Assembly (NCBI RefSeq): GCF_013317235.1
Contig: NZ_WLCM01000009.1
Coordinates: 1 to 64,000 of the forward strand
DNA: 64,000 nt
Direction of reading: 5' to 3'
Source: Leisingera sp. ANG59
Lineage (GTDB): Bacteria > Pseudomonadota > Alphaproteobacteria > Rhodobacterales > Rhodobacteraceae
How positions within the stretch are numbered: position 1 is the first letter of the stretch; each line of letters begins with the position of its first letter. The notes below the pieces were generated by a model. It saw nothing but the letters and a program-made list of their open reading frames with translations. It made no database searches and was not told the origin of the DNA. Below are positions 33,943 to 43,098 of this stretch, in pieces. A program made the position numbers and the translations under genes.

Positions 33943-34037
33943 TGCTCCATTCCTTCTGTTCGCTGCCTCAGCATATCAAACCGCAGGCAAAACGCCTAAG
34001 TCTTTGATCTGGGGCAAATGGAGCCGCCACTGAACGA

Positions 34038-34453
34038 CTACCGCCTGGCGCCGGTAGGATCGGCAAAGTGATTTTCCAGGTACTGAAGTACGATGTCTTC
34101 GGTGATGGCGCCGTTGGTGGTTGAAAAATACCCGCGGCCCAGAACCGGCAGCCCCAGTAGCGCCTGCGGATCGCGGGGAATTCCCGTTGCACCCGGTAAG
34201 ACGAACGGCCCTTCATCTTGCGCACCTGATCGGAGATGGCGAGTTTCGGCGGTACCGACACGAACATATGCACATGGTCGCTCGACAGCACCCCGCGCAA
34301 GATGGCGACCCCGTTCTCGGCGCAGACCTGGCGGCAGATGCCGCGCACCCGCAGGCGCAATGCCCCGCGCAGCACTTTGTAGCGGTATTTGGTCGGCCAT
34401 ACGATATGGTGGCGGTGGTAGAAAACGCAGTGTTTGCCGGTATCATATTGCAT
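34038..34453 (-). pseudogene. tnpA: Frameshifted IS200-type transposase TnpA
   Basis: The N-terminal part (MQYDTGKHCVFYHRHHIVWPTKYRYKVL, with the HUH motif DHVHMFVSVPP) runs in one frame to about GCRFWA near 34140. The conserved continuation RGYFSTTNGAITEDIVLQYLENHFADPTG, including the catalytic tyrosine of LQYLENH, is in the next frame. One C is missing from a run of C residues around 34131-34138. The product as read lacks the tyrosine nucleophile, so the element should be immobile on its own. Confidence 0.88.
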
Positions 34454-34461
34454 GCACTTGC

Positions 34462-34509
34462 CCTCCGGAAAATGAGCCTTCGACCCGGCTGCGGCTCATT
34501 TTCCGGAGG
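34462..34509 (-). other. Perfect 17-bp hairpin in the tnpA leader
   Basis: 34462-34478 pairs perfectly with 34493-34509 around a 14-nt loop and ends 8 nt before the tnpA start. In IS200, leader hairpins limit tnpA expression by ending outside transcription and sequestering the ribosome-binding site; the position fits that role. Confidence 0.75.
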
Positions 34510-34586
34510 ATAAAGTCATAACAGGATTCTTTCACGCTCAAGCGGATCCGGCTGGAAGCCGGAGGGTTTGCTCCAGTGAGTGGATA

Positions 34587-35891
34587 CTAAACTTTCGCCT
34601 TGCCGAAAAGCGCGAGTCCCTTGCTGCGCCCGCGCAACACCTCCGCCGGCAGCGCAATCCAGCCATCGCGCGCGGGCTCCGCCCCGGCTGCTTCCAGCAA
34701 GTCCGCTGAAACAATCACCTGCATGCCCTGCGCCTTGGTCAGCTGCTCCAGCCGCGCCGCAGTGTTCACCGTGTCACCAAAAACGGAATATTCAAGCCGG
34801 TCTTGTGTGCCGGTCACCCCCGAGAACACCTCGCCCCAGTGCACCCCGACCCCAGCACCCAAACCGGTGTCCCCGGCCTGTTCCCGGGACTGCCGCCAGT
34901 CATTCAATTGCGTCACCAGCCCTTCAGCGCACTCCAGCGCCCGGGCCGCAGCGCGTTCGCCTTCGAACAGGATCATCGCCGCATCACCGATATACTTGTC
35001 GATCAAACCGCCGGTCCGGGCCGCAACAGCTTCCACCCGCGCCCTGAATTCCGTGATCAGGCGGCTCACCTCCTGCGGCTCCCGGCCCTCGCACCAGCTG
35101 GTGAAACCGCGGATATCGATAAACAGGATCGCCATAGTCTGCTGGCGGCCTTCTTGCAGCGCCTCCAGCCCGCCGCCTGCCAGGCGGCCTGCCAGCTGTG
35201 CAGGCAGATAGCGGGTCAGGTTTGCCTTTTGCCGGGCCTCCTCAATAGAGCGGTGCAAAAGCGCACGCATCCGCACGGCAGCCACCACCAATACTCCGCC
35301 AGCCAAGCACAGCATCACCAAACGCATGAAATTCGGCGGCGAGTCCAGGGTCAGTCTGATCCGCCCAACCAGATCCGGCGCAGCTTCAGGTGGCTGCCAC
35401 AGGATCATCCAGGCCAATCCAGCTGCGATCAGCACCAGCATCACGGCAAGCCGCAGTGGGTTCAGCCTGAGAACGCCGAAGGCCAGCACGACAGGGGCCA
35501 TCCACACGGCAGGCATGGCAAAGACCGCTCCGCCGGGCACTCCTGTATTCACCAACGACAGGAATGTGTTCAGCAGCAAGAAGGCGCAATCCGCGAAAAC
35601 CGCCAGCCAGATCATCCAGGGCTTGAACAGCTGTCTTCCAATTGCCCAGTAGATTACCCCGCCAACTGCCAGATAAGACAGCATGGTCGCCGCTGCCAGT
35701 CCGACCTGACGCCGTAAATGCGGCTCTTCAATCACCCGCACGGACTCAACTGCCAGCACCATCGCCAGCATCAGACCCAGCGACACAGCAATCCGCAAAA
35801 GCGCAACGATGCGTTCCGCTTCGACCTCCGCGGAACGCAGCAGGACCGGCTCCTCGGGCCTCGGCACAATCGGAGCCAGCGGCAGCCTCAT
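34587..35891 (-). CDS. Membrane-bound class III adenylate/guanylate cyclase
   Basis: This 434-residue protein has about six N-terminal membrane segments (residues 28-200), a short linker RSIEEARQKANLTRYLP, and a C-terminal cyclase domain with FIDIRGFT (metal-binding Asp), YIGDAAMILFEG and SVFGDTVNTAARLEQLTK. It should make cAMP or cGMP in response to a membrane or lipid signal; the purine specificity is not assigned. Its ATG directly follows the rmuC TAA, so the two share an operon. The IS200 remnant lies immediately downstream. Confidence 0.91.
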   Translation of the reverse strand: MRLPLAPIVPRPEEPVLLRSAEVEAERIVALLRIAVSLGLMLAMVLAVESVRVIEEPHLRRQVGLAAATMLSYLAVGGVIYWAIGRQLFKPWMIWLAVFADCAFLLLNTFLSLVNTGVPGGAVFAMPAVWMAPVVLAFGVLRLNPLRLAVMLVLIAAGLAWMILWQPPEAAPDLVGRIRLTLDSPPNFMRLVMLCLAGGVLVVAAVRMRALLHRSIEEARQKANLTRYLPAQLAGRLAGGGLEALQEGRQQTMAILFIDIRGFTSWCEGREPQEVSRLITEFRARVEAVAARTGGLIDKYIGDAAMILFEGERAAARALECAEGLVTQLNDWRQSREQAGDTGLGAGVGVHWGEVFSGVTGTQDRLEYSVFGDTVNTAARLEQLTKAQGMQVIVSADLLEAAGAEPARDGWIALPAEVLRGRSKGLALFGKAKV

Positions 35892-37274
35892 TTACTCATC
35901 CGCCAGAAGCGCCACCTGGCGCGGCTCGACCTCCACCTGGCCGGGATCCTCCAGTTCAGCCCCGTTGGCGACTACGCCCATCGCCTCGAACCGGCGGGCC
36001 GAGGGCAGCACCCGGGCTTCCAGAGAACCCACCGCCTTGTTGTAGTTGTTGACCGAGGAAGACAGCGACCGGCCGACCGAGGCCAGGTTCTTGGAGAAAG
36101 TCGCCAGCCGGTCATAAAGCTCCTTGGCGGTCTTCTGAACTTCAACCGCGTTTTCCGCCATCTTCTCCTGCTGCCAGCCATAGGCAATCGACTTGACCAG
36201 GGCCATCAGCGTGGTCGGCGTGGCGATCAGAACTTTGTTTTCAAAGGCATATTCGATCAATCCCGGGTCCGCTTCTGCCGCGGCGGACACAAAGGTCTCG
36301 CCGGGGATGAACATCACCACGAAATCCGGCGTCTCGCCCAGCGTGCTTTGATAGGACTTGGAAGCCAGCTGCCGCACATGGGTCTTCACATGGTTTGCAT
36401 GGCGGGCCAGTGCCGCCTGCTGCTGATCCGGCGTCTCCGCCTCCAGCGCGTCCAGATAGGCCTCCAGCGGCGTCTTCGCATCCACCACAATGCTCTTGCC
36501 GCCGGGAATGCGCACCACTGCGTCCGGCCGGCGCAGCCCTTCATCGGTACCGACACTTTTCTCCAGCTCGTAATCCACATGCTCGGCCATGCCGGCCATC
36601 TCGAACACCTGGCGCAGCTGCATCTCGCCCCAGCGGCCGCGGGTTTTGGGCGCCCGCAGGGCCTGCACCAGCTTGCGGGTCTCGCCGCCCAGCGCCGCCT
36701 GGCCCTCGGCCAGATGCTTCACCTGAGTCTGGATGGCACCATAAGCCTCGTTGCGGGCCTGCTCGATCTCCTTGATCCGCTCGCCGAACTGGCCAAGCTT
36801 CTGGTCCAGCGGCTTCACCAGGCTCTCGATCGCCGCATGGCGCTTGGCCAAATCCGCATCCGCCGTCTTGCTGTGGGCCTGAAACCGCTCGCTGACCAGG
36901 CTCAGAAAACTTTCGGAGTTCTGCTTCAGCACGCCCGAAGCCAGCGAGGCGAACTTGTGCTCCATCTGCTGGTTCATGTGCTTCAGCTCTTCCAGCCGCG
37001 CTGCGTGCTCGGCTTTCAGCGCCTGCACCTGGGCCTCTGCCTGATAGCGCGCTGTGCGCTCGTTCTCATGCACCCGGCGCAGAGTGGCCAGTTCATCCGT
37101 CAGCTCCGGCAGCCGGGCCGCTTCGGCCTTCAGCCCGGCAATTTGGCTGCTCTGATCCGCGTTCACCTGCTCCAGCAACCGCGCCGTGCTGCGCAGCCGA
37201 AGCCCCGCCAGCGCCAGAAGCGCGGCCAACCCGGCCAGCACGTAGATTGCCCAGTGGGCCTGTTCCAGTGTCAC
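35892..37274 (-). CDS. rmuC: RmuC-family DNA recombination protein
   Basis: This 460-residue protein has one N-terminal membrane helix (AIYVLAGLAALLALAGL), a long coiled coil (about 30-170) and the RmuC core with KTRGRWGEMQLRQVFEMAGM, VDAKTPLEAYLDA, FVVMFIPGETFVSAA and IATPTTLMALVKSIAYGWQ. RmuC limits inverted-repeat recombination and is linked to the PD-(D/E)XK nuclease fold. The start is GTG at 37274, supported by GGAGG 7 nt upstream. It lies between mutL and the cyclase on the same strand. Confidence 0.94.
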   Translation of the reverse strand: MTLEQAHWAIYVLAGLAALLALAGLRLRSTARLLEQVNADQSSQIAGLKAEAARLPELTDELATLRRVHENERTARYQAEAQVQALKAEHAARLEELKHMNQQMEHKFASLASGVLKQNSESFLSLVSERFQAHSKTADADLAKRHAAIESLVKPLDQKLGQFGERIKEIEQARNEAYGAIQTQVKHLAEGQAALGGETRKLVQALRAPKTRGRWGEMQLRQVFEMAGMAEHVDYELEKSVGTDEGLRRPDAVVRIPGGKSIVVDAKTPLEAYLDALEAETPDQQQAALARHANHVKTHVRQLASKSYQSTLGETPDFVVMFIPGETFVSAAAEADPGLIEYAFENKVLIATPTTLMALVKSIAYGWQQEKMAENAVEVQKTAKELYDRLATFSKNLASVGRSLSSSVNNYNKAVGSLEARVLPSARRFEAMGVVANGAELEDPGQVEVEPRQVALLADE

Positions 37275-37305
37275 TGTTCGTCCTCCCTTTACCGGGGGTT
37301 CTTTT

Positions 37306-39252
37306 TCATGTGCGCCCGAACAGGCGCTCGATATCTGCCAGTTTCAATTCCACATAGGTGGGGCGGCCATGGTTGCACTGACCGGAATGGGGGGTTGCCT
37401 CCATCTCCCGCAGAAGCGCATTCATCTCCTCCCCCCGCATCCGGCGGCCGGAGCGGATCGAACCGTGGCAGGCCACCCGGCTCAGGATCGCTTCGACCCG
37501 CGCCTGCACCAGCTGGCTTTCACCCTGATCCGACAGCTCATCCAGGATGTCCTTGATCATCGCCTCGGCGTTGACCTCGCCCAGGATCGCCGGGGTTTCC
37601 CGCACCGCAATGGCATTGCCGCCGAACGCCTCGATGCCGAGGCCGAATTTCGCCAGCTCATCCGCAACCCCCAGCAGGCAGGCGCAGTCGTTGTCGCTAA
37701 GCTCAACGATTTCCGGGATCAGCAGCGCCTGCGCCGCGACCCCGTTTTCGGACATCTGGCGTTTCAGCTTCTCATAGACCAGCCGTTCATGCGCGGCGTG
37801 CTGGTCGACAATCACCATCCCGTCAGCGGTCTGGGCGATAATGTAGTTTTCATGCACCTGGCCGCGTGCTGCACCCAGCGGCAGGGCTTCGGCCCCGGGG
37901 CCGGACCCATCGGACGCCTCCGCGGGCCGACCCGCGGCCACCGGCGCCTCGGGGGCTTCGGTCACCCGGCCGCTGTAGGCGCCGGCCAATTCGGCAAAGC
38001 CGGGAGACGCCGACGGCTGATAAGCGGGGGCGGGTGTATAGTCTTCCGGCTGCTGTGCTGCATAGGACGCAGTCCGCGCGCCATAAGAGGGCCGGTCCAT
38101 CTGGTAGATCCGCGGTGCGCCGGCGGCGGCGGGCTGCTCCGCCTTCATTGCCCCCAGCATGGCGCCGGCCACAGTGGTTGAGGCGCGGTGGCCGGCCTCT
38201 GCCAGCGCATGGCGCAGAGAGGAAACGATCAGCCCGCGGGCAAATCCCGGATCACGGAACCGCACTTCGGATTTCGCCGGATGCACGTTCACGTCCACAA
38301 GTTGCGGGTCGCAGTCGATGAACAGCGCCGCCGCCGGGTGCCGGTCGCGGCTGAGAAAATCGAAATAGGCCGCGCGCAGCGCGCCGGTCAGCATCTTGTC
38401 CTTCACCGGCCGCGTGTTCACGAAAAGGAACTGCGTCACCGCGGCACCGCGCGAATAGGTCGGCAGCGCCGCATAGCCATAAAGCCGGATACCCTCGTGG
38501 GTGGCGTCGATCTTCAGCGCGTTTTCGGCAAACTCCCGCCCCAGCACCGAGGCCAGCCGCCCGTGCAGCGCATCGAACAAATCGCCTGACAAGGGATCGG
38601 CGCGGAAGGTCACCCGCCCCTCGCCGCCGCCCGAGACATCGCGCAGGGTGAAGCCGACTGAGGGCTCGGCCATCGCCAGGCGCTTCACCGTGTCCCCGAT
38701 TGCCTGCGCCTCAGCCCTGTCGGTGCGCATGAATTTGAGCCGTGCAGGGGTTGCGAAAAACAGATCGCGCAGCTCGACAATGGTGCCCGCCCGCAAAGCG
38801 GCCGGCTTCACCGGCTCCAGCTTGCCGCCCGAGACGCGGATCTGCGCCGCCTCATGGCCCGGCATGCGGCTCGTGATCGTCAGCCGCCCGACAGCGCCCA
38901 AGCTTGGCAGCGCCTCGCCCCGGAACCCGAAGGTGTGGATGTTCAAGAGGTCCGAGCCGTCGATCTTGGAAGTCGCATGGCGGCTCAGCGCCAGCGGCAG
39001 GTCCTCCGGAGTCATGCCGCAGCCATCATCCGTCACCCTAATCAGCGTCTTGCCGCCATCGGCAATCTCCACCGTGATCCGTTTGGCGCCGGCATCAATG
39101 GCGTTTTCCACCAGTTCCTTGACCGCAGAGGCGGGACGCTCCACCACCTCACCCGCGGCGATCCTGTTGATGGCGCTGTCGTCCAGCTGGCGGATGATTG
39201 GCCGACTGGTTAGGGCGTTAAATTCGCCGATATGGGGTTCTTTACTGCTCAT
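37306..39252 (-). CDS. mutL: DNA mismatch repair protein MutL
   Basis: This 648-residue GHKL ATPase has AAGEVVERPASAVKELVENAIDAGA and DDGCGM in the N-terminal domain, a low-complexity linker (about 340-450), and a C-terminal domain with DQHAAHERLVYE, ACHGSIRSGRRM and QCNHGRPT. The DQHA-x2-E-x4-E and CxHGRP-type motifs mark a MutL with latent endonuclease activity, as expected where MutH is absent. The ATG at 39252 is used; a GTG 36 nt upstream is possible. A 12-bp palindrome GCTAAATTTAGC (39256-39267) sits just before the start. It is upstream of rmuC. Confidence 0.96.
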   Translation of the reverse strand: MSSKEPHIGEFNALTSRPIIRQLDDSAINRIAAGEVVERPASAVKELVENAIDAGAKRITVEIADGGKTLIRVTDDGCGMTPEDLPLALSRHATSKIDGSDLLNIHTFGFRGEALPSLGAVGRLTITSRMPGHEAAQIRVSGGKLEPVKPAALRAGTIVELRDLFFATPARLKFMRTDRAEAQAIGDTVKRLAMAEPSVGFTLRDVSGGGEGRVTFRADPLSGDLFDALHGRLASVLGREFAENALKIDATHEGIRLYGYAALPTYSRGAAVTQFLFVNTRPVKDKMLTGALRAAYFDFLSRDRHPAAALFIDCDPQLVDVNVHPAKSEVRFRDPGFARGLIVSSLRHALAEAGHRASTTVAGAMLGAMKAEQPAAAGAPRIYQMDRPSYGARTASYAAQQPEDYTPAPAYQPSASPGFAELAGAYSGRVTEAPEAPVAAGRPAEASDGSGPGAEALPLGAARGQVHENYIIAQTADGMVIVDQHAAHERLVYEKLKRQMSENGVAAQALLIPEIVELSDNDCACLLGVADELAKFGLGIEAFGGNAIAVRETPAILGEVNAEAMIKDILDELSDQGESQLVQARVEAILSRVACHGSIRSGRRMRGEEMNALLREMEATPHSGQCNHGRPTYVELKLADIERLFGRT

Positions 39253-39497
39253 ACCGCTAAATTTAGCATGTATGGGCGATTCTGCCACCGGAATGCGCAG
39301 CCGTACCGCAGTAGTAGCGTTAAACAGGAAGGCAACTGAGCAAATCCTTATCCCAGCAGAATTCCGCGCGGGTTCAGGCCCTTCCTCTTGAGTTTTTTGT
39401 CCATTCAGTCAAAAAACATGCCCGTCTGCGGGGGCGCTCGCTTGCCAATATGCCGCACCCGTGCGATTTTCGCACGGAACTCTTCCGAGGATTTCCA

Positions 39498-40487
39498 ATG
39501 GATAGCCAAACCGCCGAACGAAGCGCGCAGCTGCCGCAGCTGGCAGAGCCGCGCAACCCGGGCATGGAGCTGGACCTGGACTGGGTCGCAGCCGTGCAGG
39601 CCAACACGTCGGCCATCGAACGCCGCTGTGCCACCCTGCCGGGCCGCCGCAGTGTCAAGAAAGACCATCAGGCCGCCTGGCTGCTGAAGGCGATCAGCCT
39701 CATCGACCTGACCACCCTGTCCGGTGACGACACCGAGGGCCGGGTGCGGCGGCTGTGTTCCAAGGCGCGCCAGCCGGTCAGCGCCGGCCTCCTGCGCAGG
39801 CTGGGGATGGAGGGCCTCACCACCGGCGCGGTCTGCGTCTACCACGACATGATCCCGACTGCGGTCAAGGCGCTGGAACGCACCGGCATTCCGGTTGCCG
39901 CGGTCTCCACCGGTTTTCCGGCCGGCCTGTCGCCGTTTCACCTGCGGGTGGCGGAGATTGAGGAAAGCGTCAAGGACGGTGCCGAGGAGATCGACATCGT
40001 GATCACCCGCCGTCATGTGCTGCAGGGCAACTGGCAGGCGCTTTATGACGAGATGAAAGCCTTCCGTCAGGCCTGCGGTGACGCCCATGTGAAGGCGATC
40101 CTGGCCACCGGCGAGCTGGGCTCCCTGCGCAACGTGGCGCGCGCCTCGCTGGTGTGCATGATGGCCGGCGCCGACTTCATCAAGACCTCCACCGGCAAGG
40201 AAAGCGTCAACGCCACCCTGCCGGTGTCGCTGGTGATGATCCGGGCGATCCGCGATTACTACGACCGGACCGGCTACCGCGTCGGCTACAAGCCTGCGGG
40301 CGGTATTTCCAAGGCCAAGGACGCGCTGGTGTACCTGGCGCTGATGAAGGACGAGCTGGGCGACCGCTGGCTGCAGCCGGACCTGTTCCGCTTTGGCGCC
40401 TCGTCGCTGCTGGGTGATATCGAGCGCCAGCTGGAACATCATGTCACCCGGGCATACTCCGCCGGCTACCGCCACTCCATGGGCTGA
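39498..40487 (+). CDS. deoC: Deoxyribose-phosphate aldolase
   Basis: This 329-residue class I aldolase cleaves 2-deoxyribose 5-phosphate to acetaldehyde and glyceraldehyde 3-phosphate in deoxynucleoside catabolism. The Schiff-base lysine lies in GADFIKTSTGK and the second active-site lysine in GYKPAGGI. It is longer than E. coli DeoC (259), with an N-terminal extension as in eukaryotic-type DERA. CGAGG lies 7 nt before the ATG. It is followed after 11 nt by a double aldehyde dehydrogenase, which can oxidise the acetaldehyde formed. An 8-bp inverted repeat (39392-39399 with 39410-39417) lies upstream. Confidence 0.95.
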   Translation: MDSQTAERSAQLPQLAEPRNPGMELDLDWVAAVQANTSAIERRCATLPGRRSVKKDHQAAWLLKAISLIDLTTLSGDDTEGRVRRLCSKARQPVSAGLLRRLGMEGLTTGAVCVYHDMIPTAVKALERTGIPVAAVSTGFPAGLSPFHLRVAEIEESVKDGAEEIDIVITRRHVLQGNWQALYDEMKAFRQACGDAHVKAILATGELGSLRNVARASLVCMMAGADFIKTSTGKESVNATLPVSLVMIRAIRDYYDRTGYRVGYKPAGGISKAKDALVYLALMKDELGDRWLQPDLFRFGASSLLGDIERQLEHHVTRAYSAGYRHSMG

Positions 40488-40498
40488 GGGCTGAACAC

Positions 40499-42835
40499 AT
40501 GACCATCAAAGAGATTTTCGACACCATGGAATACGGCCCCGCCCCCGAAAGCGCCGCCGAGGCACTGGCCTGGCTGGTTGATCAGGGCAGCCGCTTCGGC
40601 CATTTCATCAACGGTGAATTCACTGCTGCTGGCGAAGGCTTCGACAGTAAGAACCCGGCCAGCGGCGAGGTGCTGGCCACCCTGACCCAGGCCACCCAAG
40701 CGGATGTGGATGCGGCGGTTGAAGCCGCCCGAAAGGCCCAGGGCGGCTGGGCCGGTCTGGGCGGCGCAGGCCGTGCCAAGTACCTCTACGCCATCGCGCG
40801 GCTGCTGCAGAAGCACGCCCGCCTGTTTGCGGTGCTGGAGACGCTGGACAACGGGAAACCGATCCGCGAAAGCCGCGACATAGACATCCCCCTGGCGCAG
40901 CGGCATTTCTACTATCACGCAGGCATGGCCCAGCTGATGGAGAGCGAGCTGCCGGATGCCGAGGCACTGGGCGTCTGCGGCCAGATCATCCCGTGGAACT
41001 TCCCGCTGCTGATGCTGGCGTGGAAGATCGCCCCGGCCATCGCCATGGGCAACACCGTGGTGCTGAAACCGGCGGAATACACCTCGCTCACTGCGTTGAT
41101 GTTTGCCGACATCTGCCGCCAGGCGGGCCTGCCCAAGGGCGTGGTCAATATCGTCACCGGCGACGGCGCCGTGGGCGAGATGATCACCGCGGCGGATGTG
41201 GACAAAATTGCCTTCACCGGCTCCACCGCCGTCGGCCGCTGCATCCGCGAGGCCACCGCAGGCTCCGGCAAGGCGCTGACGCTGGAGCTCGGCGGAAAGT
41301 CGCCCTACATCGTCTTTGACGATGCCGACCTCGACAGCGCGGTCGAAGGGCTGGTCGATGCGATCTGGTTCAACCAGGGCCAGGTCTGCTGCGCGGGCTC
41401 GCGCCTCTTGGTGCAGGAAGGCGTCGCCGAACGTTTCCACGCCAAGCTGCGCACCCGCATGGACTCCTTACGCGTCGGCAACCCGCTCGACAAATGCATC
41501 GACATCGGCGCCATCGTCGACCCGGTGCAGCTCGACACCATTGAGAGCCTAGTTGCCGCCAACCGCGCGGGCACCATGCACCAGGCCAAGGTCGAGATGC
41601 CCAAGGGCGGCTGCTTCTACCCGCCGACGCTGATCGAGGGTCTCGCGCCCTCCGATCCGCTGATGCAGGAGGAGATTTTTGGCCCGGTACTGGTCTCCTG
41701 CACCTTCCGCACCCCGGCGGAAGCCGTGGAGCTGGCCAACAACACCCGTTACGGGTTGGCAGCGACCGTCTGGACCGAAAACGTGAACCTGGCGCTCGAC
41801 ATGGCGCCGCAACTGGCCGCGGGCGTGGTCTGGGTCAACGGCACCAATATGTTCGACGCCGCCGCCGGGTTCGGCGGTGTGCGCGAAAGCGGCTTCGGGC
41901 GCGAAGGCGGCTGGGAGGGGCTTGCCGCCTATACCCGTCCGAAATCCAAGGCCAAGCAATTGGCCAAGGTTGAGGCGTTTGCCGGCAATGGCGCCCCGGT
42001 CGACCCGCTGGACCGCACCGCCAAGCTCTACGTTGGCGGCAAGCAGGCACGCCCGGATGGCGGCTACAGCCAGGCCGTCTATGGCAAGTCCGGCGCGCTT
42101 CTGGGCCATGTCGGCCTCGCCAACCGCAAGGATGTCCGCAACGCGGTGGAGGCTGCGGCGGGTGCTGGCAAGTGGTCCAAAACCACCGGCCACCTGCGGG
42201 CGCAGATCCTTTATTACATCGGCGAGAATCTCTCAGCCCGTGCGGATGAGTTTGCAGCCCGCATTGACGCGATGACCGGGAAAAATGGTGGTGCAGCAGA
42301 AGTCGAGGCTTCGATCCAGCGCCTGTTCTCCGCCGCCGCCTGGGCCGACAAATACGACGGCCAGGTGCATGGCGTTCCGGTCCGCGGCGTGGCGCTGGCA
42401 ATGAAAGAGCCGGTTGGCGTGATCGGCGCGCTCTGCGCCGATGAGGCGCCGCTGCTGGGCCTGGTCTCGGCGATGGCACCCGCGATAGCCATGGGCAACC
42501 GGGTGGTGCTGGCGGCCTCCGAGCCCTTCCCGCTGGCGGCAACCGATTTTTATCAGGTGCTGGAAACATCGGACGTGCCCGCTGGCGTGGTCAACATCCT
42601 GACCGGCAGCCATGCAGAACTGGCGAAACCGCTGGCCTCGCACCTCAACGTGGACGCTGTCTGGAGCTTCTCCTCCTCTGATCTGTCGGCAGCGATCGAG
42701 GCGGCTTCCGCAGGCAACCTGAAGCGCACCTGGGTCAACAACGGCACAGCGGCGGACTGGACACAGGACCAGACCAAGCGCTTCCTGCAGGAGGCCACTG
42801 AGGTGAAGAACATCTGGGTGCCCTACGGCGAATAA
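40499..42835 (+). CDS. ALDH16-type double-domain aldehyde dehydrogenase
   Basis: This 778-residue protein has two ALDH domains. The N-terminal one (about 30-500) is complete, with PWNFP, LELGGKSPY (Glu263) and GQVCCAGSR (catalytic Cys297). The C-terminal half (about 508-778) resembles an ALDH NAD-binding region (PVGVIGALC, AMGNRVVLAASEPFPL) but has no catalytic Cys motif. This is the ALDH16 architecture known from Loktanella and animals, in which the second domain is thought to be structural. The tight spacing with deoC points to acetaldehyde oxidation to acetate. Confidence 0.92.
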   Translation: MTIKEIFDTMEYGPAPESAAEALAWLVDQGSRFGHFINGEFTAAGEGFDSKNPASGEVLATLTQATQADVDAAVEAARKAQGGWAGLGGAGRAKYLYAIARLLQKHARLFAVLETLDNGKPIRESRDIDIPLAQRHFYYHAGMAQLMESELPDAEALGVCGQIIPWNFPLLMLAWKIAPAIAMGNTVVLKPAEYTSLTALMFADICRQAGLPKGVVNIVTGDGAVGEMITAADVDKIAFTGSTAVGRCIREATAGSGKALTLELGGKSPYIVFDDADLDSAVEGLVDAIWFNQGQVCCAGSRLLVQEGVAERFHAKLRTRMDSLRVGNPLDKCIDIGAIVDPVQLDTIESLVAANRAGTMHQAKVEMPKGGCFYPPTLIEGLAPSDPLMQEEIFGPVLVSCTFRTPAEAVELANNTRYGLAATVWTENVNLALDMAPQLAAGVVWVNGTNMFDAAAGFGGVRESGFGREGGWEGLAAYTRPKSKAKQLAKVEAFAGNGAPVDPLDRTAKLYVGGKQARPDGGYSQAVYGKSGALLGHVGLANRKDVRNAVEAAAGAGKWSKTTGHLRAQILYYIGENLSARADEFAARIDAMTGKNGGAAEVEASIQRLFSAAAWADKYDGQVHGVPVRGVALAMKEPVGVIGALCADEAPLLGLVSAMAPAIAMGNRVVLAASEPFPLAATDFYQVLETSDVPAGVVNILTGSHAELAKPLASHLNVDAVWSFSSSDLSAAIEAASAGNLKRTWVNNGTAADWTQDQTKRFLQEATEVKNIWVPYGE

Positions 42836-42854
42836 CCCAGCCACTTCCCAAACA

Positions 42855-42893
42855 GATCAAACGCCGCTCCTTCTGGGGCGGCGTTTGATCTTT
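42855..42893 (+). terminator. Terminator of the deoC-ALDH16 operon
   Basis: A perfect 13-bp stem (42855-42867 with 42878-42890, 10-nt loop) is followed by TTT, starting 20 nt past the ALDH16 stop. Confidence 0.85.
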
Positions 42894-42940
42894 GGAGCAG
42901 CCGCCCGCCTGCCAAGGCTCGGATTGCTTCTAGCAGCAAC

Positions 42941-43020
42941 CGCCCGTGCGCAGCACGGGCCACGCCCAAGGCCAAAGGCTGCCCGGCTAAGCCGGGGAGC
43001 CAGCGGGCGCGGGAGCACTT
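42941..43020 (-). repeat. GC-rich dispersed intergenic element, copy 2
   Basis: Read on the minus strand, this block contains GCTCCCGCGCCCGC (43016-43003), AGCCTTTGGC (42980-42971) and the hairpin GCCCGTGC/GCACGGGC (42942-42949 with 42953-42960), in the same order as in the element at 10693-10780. The 14-base block is identical in both. The 263-nt gap 42836-43098 otherwise holds two terminators and no gene. Confidence 0.55.
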
Positions 43021-43039
43021 CGCGGCTCGATGCCACTGG

Positions 43040-43075
43040 AAGAAAAGAAAACGCCCGCTCCTTTCGGAACGGGCG
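43040..43075 (-). terminator. Terminator of rpsO
   Basis: A 10-bp stem with one wobble pair (43052-43061 with 43066-43075, loop TTTC) is followed on the minus strand by GTTTTCTTTTCTT, 24 nt after the rpsO stop. Confidence 0.9.
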
Positions 43076-43098
43076 CAGAAAATCCGGATAAGCGCGGA

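Larger units (their letters stand above)
34038..34563 (-). mobile_element. IS200/IS605-family insertion sequence remnant
   Basis: The segment carries a frameshifted IS200-type tnpA, a 17-bp hairpin just before it (34462-34509), a second hairpin farther out (34547-34553 with 34557-34563, loop GGA) and a short hairpin at the gene's 3' end (34038-34043 with 34052-34057). These match the usual IS200 plan of subterminal hairpins instead of terminal inverted repeats. Exact ends cannot be fixed without a close relative; they should lie within about 33.95-34.59 kb. Confidence 0.75.

Noticed and set aside
39392-39417. Terminator in the mutL-deoC divergent gap (TTTTTT/AAAAAA arms)
   Set aside because: The arms are nearly all A/T, and the two flanking genes diverge, so there is no transcript to end. 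It might be an operator but nothing supports this.
42836-43098. A second small RNA in the ALDH16-rpsO gap
   Set aside because: The hairpins are explained by two convergent terminators and the dispersed GC-rich repeat; no separate promoter or terminator is left over.
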